Below, piece after piece: positions 26,067-39,600 of a stretch of DNA of 64,000 nt. The translations under genes were made by a program, and so were the position numbers. The stretch covers positions 224,001-288,000 of the forward strand of contig JAUJYZ010000616.1 in the NCBI GenBank assembly GCA_033675265.1, written 5' to 3'. The notes beneath the pieces are model-generated. The model saw only the letters and a program-made list of their open reading frames with translations, was not told the origin of the DNA and ran no database searches. How positions within the stretch are numbered: the first letter of the stretch is position 1; every line of letters begins with the position of its first letter. Origin of the DNA: Actinostola sp. cb2023. Lineage: Eukaryota > Cnidaria > Anthozoa > Actiniaria > Actinostolidae.

Positions 26067-27387
26067 ATGACACAACGACGTCCCAAGAGCTCAACGTTCT
26101 TCACCACAAATGTCCTTGAAACAGTCGGTTTTCTTGGTTCCAATCGAGCACGAAATACTGAATCCTTCAAACGGTGACTAAGGAACTTGGATTTAACGCT
26201 TTACGTATAATACCCCAGAGTCTAGCCACACAAGCTTGAGGGTGCTTTTGTTGTGCGGCGATTGACCAATTACGGTGAAGTAATTCATAAACTATGCAAC
26301 GCAAGTGTGGAATTCGGTGTATTTTGTTTTGTGTTTGAACCAATAAACTCTTCGTACGGTATCTCTCCGCAGACAAGACAAACCTTGTGGCGACTTGGAT
26401 TAACTCACGAAAAATCTAGAAAATATAATCCAAGTAGGACTATTTTTCTCAACTTCAAGCTCCAAAACGAAGAGAACTTCAACGGTTCTCGCGTGAATTT
26501 TCAATCGCTTTGTGACGTTACACAGAATGTTTATACAACTCAAAAATGTGATCAAAATTCCATTCTTTTGTCAAATTAAGTAGTCTATTATTTCCCTTGG
26601 AACAATGGTTCACCACCAGGCAGATCTGTTGTAATTACTTCGTTGTTTACCAGACAAAATTAACGAACACATTCTAGAAAACTCGGTGTAAATAACGCTA
26701 AAAACAACGCCACAGACTGGATGTCTTTACAGAAGACACGTGATAATATAAACTAGAAGCTTTGAGGACTTTCTTCAAAGACTGCTCAAATGACAAAGAA
26801 CAATTTGTTCAGTGCAATTTGCTTCACAATGTTAGCAAGATGAAACGAAGTTCGGACGCAGGCGCAGGCTATGTGAAACGAATCTTTGCAAAAATTAATA
26901 CCAAAATTGTGCTTGTGACCAAGAAAGATATTTTCAAGTGCATCGAATTTTTTCGAAACTTTTTGACGTTTATTGAGATGAAAAATACATTCATAGCAAT
27001 ATTAAATCTCGCTGAAGAACGTTTGATAGATAGAGGTACACTGAAGACACATAAGAAAAGGAAAGTTTCTTATGTGGAAAATAAGGTTTCCAAAAAATCC
27101 CATTGACATTTGGGATTACAGTTAATTGTTGGAGCATTTTGAATTATTTTTATGAAAATCAGGTCAATCATAATGAATAATTAAAATCAAACACTGTTTT
27201 AAAGTTTTTTTCGCGCATAGTGTTGGTGGTTTATACAAACCTTTTCTTCCTCGCCTAATCGTTTTTTTATAGCCTTCGATCTACATTTTGCGTCTTTGAA
27301 GAAGAATGAAAAGAAAAGAAACAGAGAAGCTGTAAATATTTTAGAATCGAGATTTTTATTCCTCTATTAACAAAAAAAATCGTATAG

Positions 27388-27526
27388 AGTGCAATTTAGA
27401 AAAGTGTGAAATAGTACTAATTTTAAATAGTACTAAATAGCGCTATTTCTATTGTTTTCTATTGTTTCATTAGTGCTATTTAGTACTAATTAGTTCTTTA
27501 GTTTTCAAGCTTTTCTAAATTGCACT
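27388..27526. mobile_element. Short palindromic MITE-like element upstream of ORC3
   Basis: AGTGCAATTTAGAAAAG at the left matches CTTTTCTAAATTGCACT at the right. TAGTACTAAATAGCGCTA and its inverse lie inside. It sits about 100 bp before the ORC3 start. Confidence 0.85.
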
Positions 27527-27582
27527 AGCTATTTGATTAGAATATTTTGCGCTGTCGAGCAACGCGAAGGACTGGTGACGAA

Positions 27583-27606
27583 GGCGCGAAATTTCTAAAA
27601 CACGTG
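27583..27606. promoter_or_regulatory. E2F-type site and CACGTG E-box upstream of ORC3
   Basis: GGCGCGAAA at 27583-27591 is the reverse complement of the E2F consensus TTTCGCGCC. CACGTG follows at 27601-27606. Both lie within 45 bp of the ORC3 start codon. Replication-licensing genes are classical E2F targets, so the match fits the gene. The same interval is shared with the divergent coiled-coil gene. Confidence 0.5.
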
Positions 27607-27623
27607 ACACTGAAATATCCAAG

Positions 27624-30600
27624 ATGGCTGAAGGATCAACAAGTTCTGTGTCGAAAGTACGTCAAGAAATAACACATTTACAGCATTGATCGTCTCGAAC
27701 AATGATAAATATGATTGATATGCCTTATTTCTTTCTAGGGGTGCTTTCTATTTAAGAGAAATAACACGATATCGCCTAGAAAAAGACGATATACCAATGC
27801 CACAGGTGAGCGAGGCAGTGACTGAGTGAGGCTCATATTTCTCTAACTTGTGCAAATGCGCGCCAAATTTTATCAAATATTCCTCTGCGTCATCCATTTT
27901 GAGGTAATAGCGAGATTAAATATACGTGCTCCTCGATTCATTTTGTGCCCAAAATAATTGATTAGGATTTTAATCGTGGAAAAACTTCAGGTGAATTTTA
28001 AAGCATGTTTTTTTCTTGGTCTGCACTACTGCAGATCTGATTCATCACTTTGAAGGCGAGAGTACTGAGAACGTGTCTCAACGGTACGACAACTACAAGA
28101 TCTATTGGAAACAAGCTATATCAAAAGTCCAGGTAATACTGTCTTGTAGCTCTGACTATATAGCACAAGGACTCAGTTTGCGTACAAGTTCGTAAATATT
28201 GAAGCGCTGTCTGAGTCCGTGAGTGATCATGAACTGTCAAAAGCAGCCCGTCTTTCGTGAATTCATTCTCAAGTTCTTACCTTTGCAGGAGCTCCAAGCG
28301 AACAGCAAGATATTCAGCCAAATTGTTGAGTACATCCAGAGAGCTCACACGAAGTCTGATAAGAAGTTAGAACGTGGTTTTATCAATGAAATCCCAACAG
28401 CTGTTCTTCTAACAGGTCAGTGCTCGCATGGGTGTAATACACAGGGAGCCCGAGCGGATGGGGAGAAGGGAAGATTGTGATGGGACCATGGGGGACACTG
28501 GACAGTTGACCATTCATGGTTCCTTTGGAAGATCAATCAATTCATAGCAATGACAATGTTCACTGTTTGTAAACATTGACGTCACATTGATTTTGTATTG
28601 TTAATTTGCCAACAATGATTACAATAATATTTAATAATAATGATAATAATAATCGTAATGGTATTGATTCAGAAGAAGTCAAAATTTGAGGGTTAATGTC
28701 AGATTATTATGGAACCCTAACCTTCAAGTACACCCACCCTTACTCAGTAAGCAAGTAGAATGAAACCTCACCAATTCGACCTCATTTATCTGGAACACCC
28801 CTATTACATCTTGAACAGAAATGAAAATCCATGCGATTTGGACACAATGGATTTGGACATCTCTATTTTGACCCACTGCTATCTCCAGTGTTCCCAAAGT
28901 AGTGGTGTTCTGTTGTACATACATGTCAGGGCTCTAGTGAAAGTTTGCTGTGGACTAGTGAAAATCTTTTCAATTAGACCTAGGGACTAGTAATTATCCG
29001 CAGTCACTAGCCCAAGGACTAGTACCTCAAAAAGTTAGTGTCGAGCCCTGCATGTACTACATCGCTATGTTTTAATCAGGATGGTTATAGATTATGTACA
29101 TGTACATTGTATATTCTCAGAATTGGCTTTAGAGAGATGGATGACAATGCACATTGATTTGATGTGAACAATATTTTTAGGTGTCAACATGCCAGATCAT
29201 GACATCATATTCAATCAGTTAGCAAAGGATCTGTATGATGTCACTCCATTCATAGCAGTCTTACATTCAAAGGACTGTCACAGTAAGTACATGTATACAT
29301 GTAGGCTGGACTACAGTATGTAAACAACAGAGTAGTTCCATCGAGAGCCTATCCTGTGATATTTTCAAGAGGAAGCTGGATGATCCGATAAACAAATATT
29401 TCAATTTCAAAGCTGTTTCTTCCATGTAAATATGTTTTTTATTTTTTTCGGGCCCCTGAAATTAAAATAATGATACCCATGTAGAACGATACTCTTAATT
29501 TAAAGAAATATTTGCCCAGGAAAATAATTTTCCAAGGTACATATATGTAGTTTGGAGGAGCATCCAGTTTCCAAGAGAACAATACAGTCTCTATTGTATT
29601 TATTATTCAACAATAAAATGTTCATATTGTTGGCTTCCACAGCAATGAAATTTATGCTCAAAAACCTGATAACACAGTTCATGGACTGCGAGGAAGAGGT
29701 ACATATGAGACTAAATACAACATCAATATGTTTTTATGATTTTATTTTAATCTTATAAATAGCCAACAATCATAAAGCTGGGTACACACTATACGACTAG
29801 AGGTGTCGTATGGTCCCCGCAAAAAGTCAGTCCAGCAAAATTTCAGTCAAATTTCACGGGTCTCGAAGTCTCATTTTTTTCACAAAAAGCTGTCTCCAAG
29901 TCTCGAATTTTGAAAAAGCGTCTCAGGCTCGCAAAAATATGCCTTGTGTCAGAGTCTCACAAAGTCTCGCTTTGACCATTCATATACCCCTACGACTGGG
30001 ACATGACTCAACTGTACATGTCTTCCAGACCAATTAGGCTAATAAAAAATAAAAAAATAAAAAAATCTGTTTATTTAAGTGTCCAATGTGTTCTAGCGCT
30101 TGCACACTAATTGGGGGACACTGTACTCTCACACACACTACCACTACATTCTAATATTCTATACATACAACTTTCAGCTCACTAGTTCGTTTTTATTGAG
30201 GGAGGAAAACCGGAGTACCCGGAGAAAAACCCTCGAAGCAAGGGAGAGAACGAACTGACAAACTCAAATCACATGTGATCCCAAGTCCGGGAATCGAATC
30301 CGGGAACACAGAGGTGACAGACCGAGGCTCTCACCACTCGGCCACCCTTGCTTCCCTAATCTAAGTTCTAAAATTCTATGAGATTGGCTAGTTATTGTTA
30401 GTAATCGGCAAGTAAAAGACTGTGAACTGCACACAAATCATACAGTAATTTCTACAATTCAATCGTCAAATCTTGGTTTTAATGTCGGCAATAATTATTG
30501 CTTTAAAATTGGGTACAATTAAGACAGTCTAGCTAGCATATACATATAGTGTGTGCCTGACATAAGTGCACGTATATGGGTACCTCTTGTTATCATACAA

Positions 30601-33600
30601 CAGGGCCGTACATAACCCAAAATTCAAGGGGGGCAGTATGTATATAACAGCAAAAAAAAATAAAAAAAATAGTACAGTTCTCAGTACTTTTTGGTATCTT
30701 TTTCGCCCTGCTAGGGGGGGGGGGGCAATTGCCCCCCCCCCCTGCCCCTGTGCTGTGTACAGCCCTGTACAAAGTTTGATTGTGCTTTGATACTAAGGAG
30801 GATGAAGATGATGAGATGCATAGTCCAACAACCAGTAGCAGGCCACGAAGGTTACATTCTTACACCATGGCACAACTCTGTAGTTGGTACAAAGAAAGAT
30901 GTCAAGTAAGTGGTACTTTTGCTATTGTTGTATTTTTTTGGTGGGGATGGAGGGTTTTTTTTTTGGGGGGGGGGGGGTGAGGGATGAATGTCATCAATAA
31001 AAAGTGACTTACAGTTGCAGAAGAATGAGTCACCAAAGAAGAAGGCAACACCAACAAAAACTAAATCACGTGCTTCCACAGGTAAGACAGGCAGACACCT
31101 ACATTATAGTCACCAATCCCTTGCAGAGTATAAACAAGAATACCACTAATGACGTTTGCCCAGTTCACATATGACTAGTGTTCTATACTCCTATCTTACT
31201 GTGGTCCTCTTGTGTACCTTTTTTCTTGAGCATGTTCTTCCTGTTTTTCCCTCATTCACATCCACTTTATTCCTATTTCCATCCACTTGAACATTCTTTC
31301 CCATTCTTCCTTGATTTTATTTATTTTATTTTATTTATTTTATTAGTAATAATCAGTACATCTTTACAATAATTGTTTTTGTTATTTTTGTTACAATGTT
31401 TAAATACAACCCATTCTTCCTTGATAATAATATTACTTAATGAGCTGAAACTGGACTGCTGCGAATAATGTATGGACCTGAATCACAAATTTATTAGAAT
31501 TTCTTCATCTATAATGGGCGTCATTAGTATGTTCTGTGTTAACACTTAATTATTATCCAACTAGAAAACCCCCCACTGGTTGTAATATTTGAAGATTTTG
31601 AAGGCTTTCAGCCAGTAGTTGTACAGGATTTTGTAGCCATTTGCAGGTAACACCCTGGGTCAGATCTAGGATTTTGAGGTGGGGGGTTCACTCCAGAAGG
31701 AAATGTTACGTGCACCGATTTTTTGTATTTTATTTGAAAAAAATTGTATTATTGAATTGTTCCTGGGCAGCAAGGGGGGTGCACGGGCACCCAATGAACC
31801 CCCCCCCCCCCTAAATCCGCCACAGACACCTCTGAGCTCAAACCCAGCTATGCTTAGCTATGAAAATTTGCTGTTTTGAACCATTTAAATGGATCATTTT
31901 AAACTACCTGAGTGTTTAGCTGAGCCTATTGTGTCCATATGTGCGGTAAATTTTGCATTTGCTTGAGTGCAAGAAGGGTTTGCCAATAAAGCCATTGTAA
32001 AGCCTATGTACATGCTAAGCTAAATTATACCCTGTTCACACCAAGGCTTAAACATGTTTTAAGGTGGTTTAACTAAACAGGTTTAGAAAATTATCTGCAA
32101 ACGCCATGCAGCTTTTGGCACAAAACTGCTGGTAAACTGTCCTTTATGTTGCACAGTATAAATTCCAGGTAGTTTGATCATTGTGAAATTAAATGCTCTT
32201 AAATTATAGAAGCGAGAATAAACTCAGTTTAACTAAACAAGGTTAGGTGTGAACGGGGTATAAGTATTGTACCTTCAGTGTACCACATCTGTGAAACAAA
32301 AACAACTAATCTAAGGGCACTTTCCATTTGGCAGAACTGACTGGACTTTCCGACCAGTTCTTAAATGGAACACGTCAGTTCTGGGAACTGGTTCAGATAG
32401 TTCCCAGAACTGACACATTCCATTTAAGAACTGGTAAGATCAGACCAGTCAGTTCTGCCAAATGGAAAGCGCTCTAAACTGTTTTGTTTTCCCAGTCAAT
32501 ACTGCCAGGATATTCCTATAACACTGGTGTTTGGAGTGGCTACAGCAGTGTCTGCAGTACATCGTGCGCTTCCTCACTCTGTATCCACTCTTCTCTCTAT
32601 TGAAAAGTTCCAGTCTCAACCGTCAGTGACTTGCTTAGATGAAATCATTTCTAAGGTAAAATTATCATTCTCCATACCTTTTACAGTGTGATACATTTGT
32701 GTGATACTTAAGAAATATAAAACGTTTTCCGTGTTTACATAGCCTGATGCAAACACGAGAGGGAGTTTGGGAGAAGTTGAGAGCTGATGTGTAAAACCGA
32801 GCCGCAGCCAATCAGATCACAGAGATTTCTGAATGTATAATATAAAATATGACCACCTTTAATTTATTGTATTCACATAGTACTTCTGTCACCATTATTA
32901 GCCAATCGGCTTTCAATATGGTGAGACATTGTATGCATGCATATACATTAACGGCCCTTGACTGCCTATATGACGCAGTGAGTACAGATTGCTGAAAGTG
33001 ACACCTCACATGCCATATTGACGTACTGAGTACGTCATGAAAGCGACATCTCACATGCCATAATAATAATAATAATATAATAATAATAATAATAATAACT
33101 TATAAAGCGCTTATACAAATCGGTTCTAAGCGCTGATTACAATAAAAAGTAAAATATGAAAAAATATAGATATAATATAGATAATGGTATTTAAAAATCA
33201 ATGGATATATATATATAAATAAATAATAACATACTGAGTACGTCAAGATTTAGTCAAAATGCATGCGAACACTGGCATATCAAATACGACTTCCTTTGGC
33301 TTGACAGATGTATAGTAGGCAACTAGTTTCTGGCTTTTATATTTTTTAAAGACATTTATTGTCCACCATTTCTTCTGGCACAGGGAATTCCAAACATGCT
33401 GGCAGTCAAGGGGTTAAAGGTGTTCACACTTGTAAATGTCGCACAATAATGTGGGGTAGTTGCTATGGTGATAATATCTTTAACTTTCTTGTACAGGTTT
33501 TGATGACTGCAAAGTTGCCATTCAAACTTGGTGCTAAAGTCTTCCGATTTCTCTTGGAGAACTTCTTGTTCCATGATTTCTCACTACAAAACTTTAGTAC

Positions 33601-36600
33601 AGGACTGCAGGTATAGTAGCAAAATGATGATGATGAATCTCATCATAGTATGATCACTGTCATCATCATCATCACTACAAAACTTTAGTACAGGACTGCA
33701 GGTATAGTAGCAAAATGATGATGATGAATACCAATCATAGTATGATCACTGTCATCATCATCATCATCACTACAAAACTTTAGTACAGGACTGCAGGTAT
33801 AGTAGCAAAATGATGATGATGAATACCAATCATAGTATGATCACTGTCATCATCATCATCATCACTACAAAACTTTAGTACAGGACTGCAGGTATAGTAG
33901 CAAAATGATGATGATGAATCTCATCATAGTATGATCACTGTCATCATCATCATCATCATCACTACAAAACTTTAGTACAGGACTGCAGGTATAGTAGCAA
34001 AATGATGATGATGAATACCAATCATAGTATGATCACTGTCATCATCATCATCATCACTACAAAACTTTAGTACAGGACTGCAGGTATAGTAGCAAAATGA
34101 TGATGACGAATCTCATAGTATGATCACTGTCATCATCATCATCACTACAAAACTTTAGTACAGGACTGCAGGTATAGTAGCAAAATGATGATGATGAATA
34201 CCAATCATAGTATGATCACTGTCATCATCATCATCACTACAAAACTTTAGTACAGGACTGCAGGTATAGTAGCAAAATGATGATGATGAATACCAATCAT
34301 AGTATGATCACTGTCATCATCATCATCACTACAAAACTTTAGTACAGGACTGCAGGTATAGTAGCAAAATGATGATGATGAATACCAATCATAGTATGAT
34401 CACTGTCATCATCATCATCATCACTACAAAACTTTAGTACAGGACTGCAGGTATAGTAGCAAAATGATGATGATGAATCTCATAGTATGATCACTGTCAT
34501 CATCATCATCACTACAAAACTTTAGTACAGGACTGCAGGTATAGTAGCAAAATGATGATGATGAATACCAATCATAGTATGATCACTGTCATCATCATCA
34601 TCACTACAAAACTTTAGTACAGGACTGCAGGTATAGTAGCAAAATGATGATGATGAATCTCATAGTATGATCACTGTCATCATCATCACTACAAAACTTT
34701 AGTACAGGACTGCAGGTATAGTAGCAAAATGATGGTGATGAATACCAATCATAGTATGATCACTGTCATCATCATCATCACTACAAAACTTTAGTACAGG
34801 ACTGCAGGTATAGTAGCAAAATGATGATGATGAATACCAATCATAGTATGATCACTGTCATCATCATCATCACTACAAAACTTTAGTACAGGACTGCAGG
34901 TATAGTAGCAAAATGATGATGATGAATCTCATCATAGTATGATCACTGTCATCATCATCATCATCATCATCACTACAAAACTTTAGTACAGGACTGCAGG
35001 TATTGTTAGTATGTTCTAGTGCACCTTCATTACCATTATCATCAACAATACTACAGTATAGCTTGTCATCATCATCATTATTTTATTTGGGGGAAGTTGC
35101 ATGAATGATTTACTTTCTGATGTTAGTTTTGCTTGATGGAACACTTCTATGACAATCCTGCTAGTGTACTCTGCTGTGATGCCAAGGAGAGAGAAGATCT
35201 GGTGAACGACCTGAGCCATGAGGAAGTTGAGATTGTGCGGAGGAGACCTTCATTTAGAACGTAAGCAGAGTCAAAAACATTGTCAAACTACAATGTATAT
35301 CTTACACAGAAACACAAATATTGATTGGTTAAGTTGTCATTATTTATTGTCAGTTTTAAATGATGGACACTTAATAGCTGATATTGAAGTTACACTCCAA
35401 TGACTCTGAACAACGGTTTCAAGTCGAGGATATCGGGCAGTACAAAAACTTGGCCTGATAGCCTCGACTTGAAACCTTTGTTCAGAGTCAATGGAGTGTA
35501 ACTTCAATATCAGCTATTGAAAGACTCCGTGCAAAAACAACATTTACAAGTGATCTCTGATTAAAATCTAAATTCTCCTCGAGATTCTTTGAATTTCAAA
35601 GGAGAATTTGGGTTTTGATCACAAGTCACTTACTCTGTTCTTGCATGGACCCAGGTTCAATTGTTAACATAATTGACATTAAATCACTATTTTTAATAGT
35701 TTCGTTGAAAGCAGTGACCCAACAGAGATAATAGATCTGCTTCAAAATGATGACCACACCAAGGTAAGACACTGTACTTGATATTTTGACCTCTACGTTC
35801 TTTGTAACCAGTGAAGTGATTGGAAGATAAATGGAAACTACATGTAGTATGGGCTGCATCTAAAGGAAAACATATTACATCATAAAAAGAGTACTTAAAT
35901 ACTGCGATTCTCAATATTATATGCAAACTCAGACATTTAAGCAGTTGGCTTGTAATTTGGTTTTTCGCTTCTGTCAATCAACATAATAAATCAGAAAACT
36001 TAAAAATAAAAGTCAGAAGACCCATCAAATGTAAACCAAATATGATCTTGAGCTAAATTATGGATCATTTGGTCGAAGAATGTATTTAGATTTGAATTTG
36101 TTTGAGTTTTGAATTTGATTGACAGAAGCGAAAAACCGAGTTCCAGCTGACTGTTTGAATGTCTGAGTTCGCATAATATTGAGAACCGCAGTAACTTTAC
36201 TGATCTTTCAAGCCTTAGAACTGATAGAAAACTAGACGATGTCATCACCATCATAATCATTCTAATGTTGTCAACATCTACTGATCAATCAATCACAATC
36301 TGTTGTGTGTCTGTAGACAGTAATACTGCAGCTACTAGATGACCTAGATGACTTACTTGATATTTGACCTATACGTCATCACCATCATTACCATCACAAT
36401 CATTCTAATGTCGTCAACATCTACTGATCAATCAATCACAATCTGTTGTATGTCTGTAGACAGTAATACTGCAGCTACTAGATGACCTGGATGACTTACT
36501 TGATATTTGACCTATACGTCATCACCATCATTACCATCATAATCATTCTAATGTCGTCAACATCTACTGATCAATCAACCACAATCTGTTGTATGTCTCT

Positions 36601-39600
36601 AGACAGTAATACTGCAGCTACTAGATGACCTGGATGACTTACTTGATATTTGACCTATACATCATCACCATCATTACCATCATAATCATTCTGTTGTCAA
36701 CATCTACTGATCAATCAATCACAATCTGTTGTATGTCTGTAGACAGTAATACTGAAGCTACTAGATGACCTGGATGACTTACTTGATATTTGACCTATAC
36801 GTCATCACCATCATTACCATCATAATCATTCTCATGTTGTCAACATCTACTGATCAATCAATCACAATATGTTGTATGTCTGTAGACAGTAATACTGCAG
36901 CTACTAGATGACCTGGATGACTTACTTGATATTTGACCTATACGTCATCACCATCATTACCATCATAATCATTCTCATGTTGTCAACATCTACTGATCAA
37001 TCAATCACAATCTGTTGTATGTCTGTAGACAGTAATACTGCAGCTACTATGTGACCTAGATGGTTTACTTGATATTTGACCTATACGTCATCACCATCAT
37101 TACCATCATAATCATTCTCATGTTGTCAACATCTGCTGATCAATCAATCACAATCTGTTGTATGTCTCTAGACAGTAATACTGCAGCTACTAGATGACCT
37201 AGATGACTTACTTGATATTTGACCTATACGTCATTACCATCACAATCATTCTCATGTTGTCAACATCTACTGATCAATCAACCACAATCTGTTGTATGTC
37301 TGTAGACAGTAATACTGCAGCTACTAGATGACCTGGATGACTATCACTGGTATTTCTTTCCTGTACTGGAGTGTCTGCATGCTATGACTGCAAATTTACC
37401 ACAGCATCCACTTGGACGGAGAGTAAGTAAGAGATAAATACCGAGAACGGAGGCAATAAGCCATATAAATCCCGAGGGCCGTAGGCCGAGGGATTTATAG
37501 GCTTATTGCCGACGTTCGAGGTATTTATCTGACTTAGTTTAAATTTGACAAGGTTTTCGCACGAAGCAATCTGAGGCATTTTCTGGTATTTTTGGGAGTG
37601 TTATTTAGCATGAATACTATATGAATAGCACGAAGAATAGCATTTCAGTGCTCATTATGAATTCACCGGGATGTATCCATATACAACCCAGGGCTGTATA
37701 TGGATACATCCCGGTGAATTCATAATGAGCAATTCAATTCAATTCTATTGTTCAACCGGTCAATACCGGAGATAAAGCCCTATGAATAACAAAGAAAACC
37801 GTGTCAAATTAAAACTAAGTGTGGTTAGAATTGGTGTCAACTTGTCGTTGTTAGTTTGTTATTTCAATAATGTTTGTATGTTTAGGTGCGAGATGTGTAT
37901 GAGTATTGCCTGATCAGTACCATTAGTGACCGGGAAGTATATAAGGAGTGTATTGCTCTGCTAAGGTAAATTATCACTTCTTTTTTCTTTCATTTCTTTT
38001 TTTCTTTCATTTTCTTTCTTTCATTTCTCTTTTTCTTTCATTTTTTCCTTCATTTCATATTTTCATTTCATATTTTCTTTCATTTCTTTTTTTTATTCAT
38101 TTTTGCTTCTTTTTTTTCTTTCATTTCTTTTTTCTTTCATTTTCTCTTTTTCTCTCTTTCTTTTTTTCCTTTTTTTCTTTCATTTTTGCTTCTTTTTTCT
38201 TTCATTTCTTTTTTTCTTTCATTTTTGCTTCTTTTTTCTTTCATTTCTTATTTTCTTTCATTTTTGCTTCTTTTTTCTTTCATTTCTTTTTTCCTTTCAT
38301 TTTTGATTCTTTTTTCTTTCATATCTTTTTTTCTTTCATTTTTGCTTCTTTTTTCTTTCATTTTCTTTTTTTCTTTCATTTTTGCTTCTTTTTTCTTTCA
38401 TTTCTTTTTTCCTTTCATTTTTGATTTTTTTTTCTTTCATTTCTTTTTTTCTTTCATTTTTGCTTCTTTTTTCTTTCATTTCTTTTTTTCCTTTCATTTT
38501 TGATTCTTTTTTCTTTCATTTCTTTTTTTCTTTCATTTGTTTTTTCTTCCATTTCATTTTTTTTAAATTTCTTTTATTCTTTCATTTCTTTTTACCATTC
38601 TTATATTTACATGTACAGTAATGATTGTTTCTATTCAGGATTTATTCAAAAGATGAGCTGGTGTTATTGTTGCAGAAGTGTGTTAATATCTTGACGACAA
38701 CTCTTCAACATGAAGATTCTAAAGAGTAAGGAATGCTTCTTTGTACACCTTTTCTCAACTCACGCTCACAGTTGACACTTTCAATTTTTCTTGTAGGTTT
38801 TGCAAAGATTTGACTGAGCCAAGGGATCAACTGTCCACATTTATAGAGCAGTTTTTCAAAGATTGGAGGTACAAATACTGGCACAAGTTACTCTCAGTTG
38901 GAGTTGCCATTGTTTGCATCAAAAGCAGACTCATTCAGCATACTGTATTTCCTCGATTAAGCACCAGGGAGGGCACTTAATCGAGGGGGGGGGGGGGGGG
39001 GGCAAGGGCGCGCTTAATCGAGGGGGGGGGGGGTATGGGTGGTATTTTTTTAAAATATAAAAACATGATTTGAACTCAGAAACATAACTTTAATACTGTA
39101 CTACATATATAGGAACATGCCGTAACTTGTTATATACCATATTCTGTAATCTCTTACTGTACCATATTTCTTGGGGGAGGGGAGGGGGTGCTTAATCAAG
39201 AAAATGCATACATTGTATGATGAATGTGATTGACAGAAGTTGATTGCAAACTTACTTTTGGAGAAATAATAATAATAATAGTAATTTATTTCTATAGCAC
39301 TATTAAATTCCTAAAAGTCCAATAAGTCATAAGTCTAAAATATAATGATGATTATTTGTTGTCATTACAATAATATATAGAGCTAATGTCACTAAGACGG
39401 ACAGATCTAGATGAGTCATCGGCATCAAATCAAACCAAAGAAATAACGTCTAAAATAGTCAGCAGGTTTGAGTTACAGGAGGTAAGGAACGATTGCAAAC
39501 TTTGTAATATTCAGTGTGTCACATCCGAGGTGCGACGCCAGAGAATCATGGGAGATATGTACTGTTTACCAACTCTTTCTACCCAAATTCTCTGATATTT

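Larger units (their letters stand above)
26067..27623. promoter_or_regulatory. Shared upstream region of coiled-coil gene and ORC3
   Basis: About 1.55 kb separates two divergent start codons. A 114-residue ORF at 26762-27106 has no recognisable features. The ORC3-proximal end carries the E2F and E-box matches and a palindromic element. Confidence 0.5.

Noticed and set aside
26762..27106. 114-residue ORF between the coiled-coil gene and ORC3
   Set aside because: No recognisable motif and no sign of codon bias or splice partners; it lies in a divergent upstream region.
33583..35001. CRISPR-like array (regular repeats with variable spacers)
   Set aside because: The setting is a metazoan gene; the repeats are exon and donor copies and the intervening parts are also repeats.
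37948..38621. Phe/Ser-rich hydrophobic ORFs that look like membrane proteins
   Set aside because: Translation of the polypyrimidine tract; no coding features.
39381..39396. Start of ORC3 exon 18 at 39381 (after ATATATAG)
   Set aside because: It would break frame with the previous exon unless an extra exon exists. The AAG acceptor at 39396 keeps frame and aligns with the KTDL region of ORC3. The upstream site remains possible with an undetected microexon.
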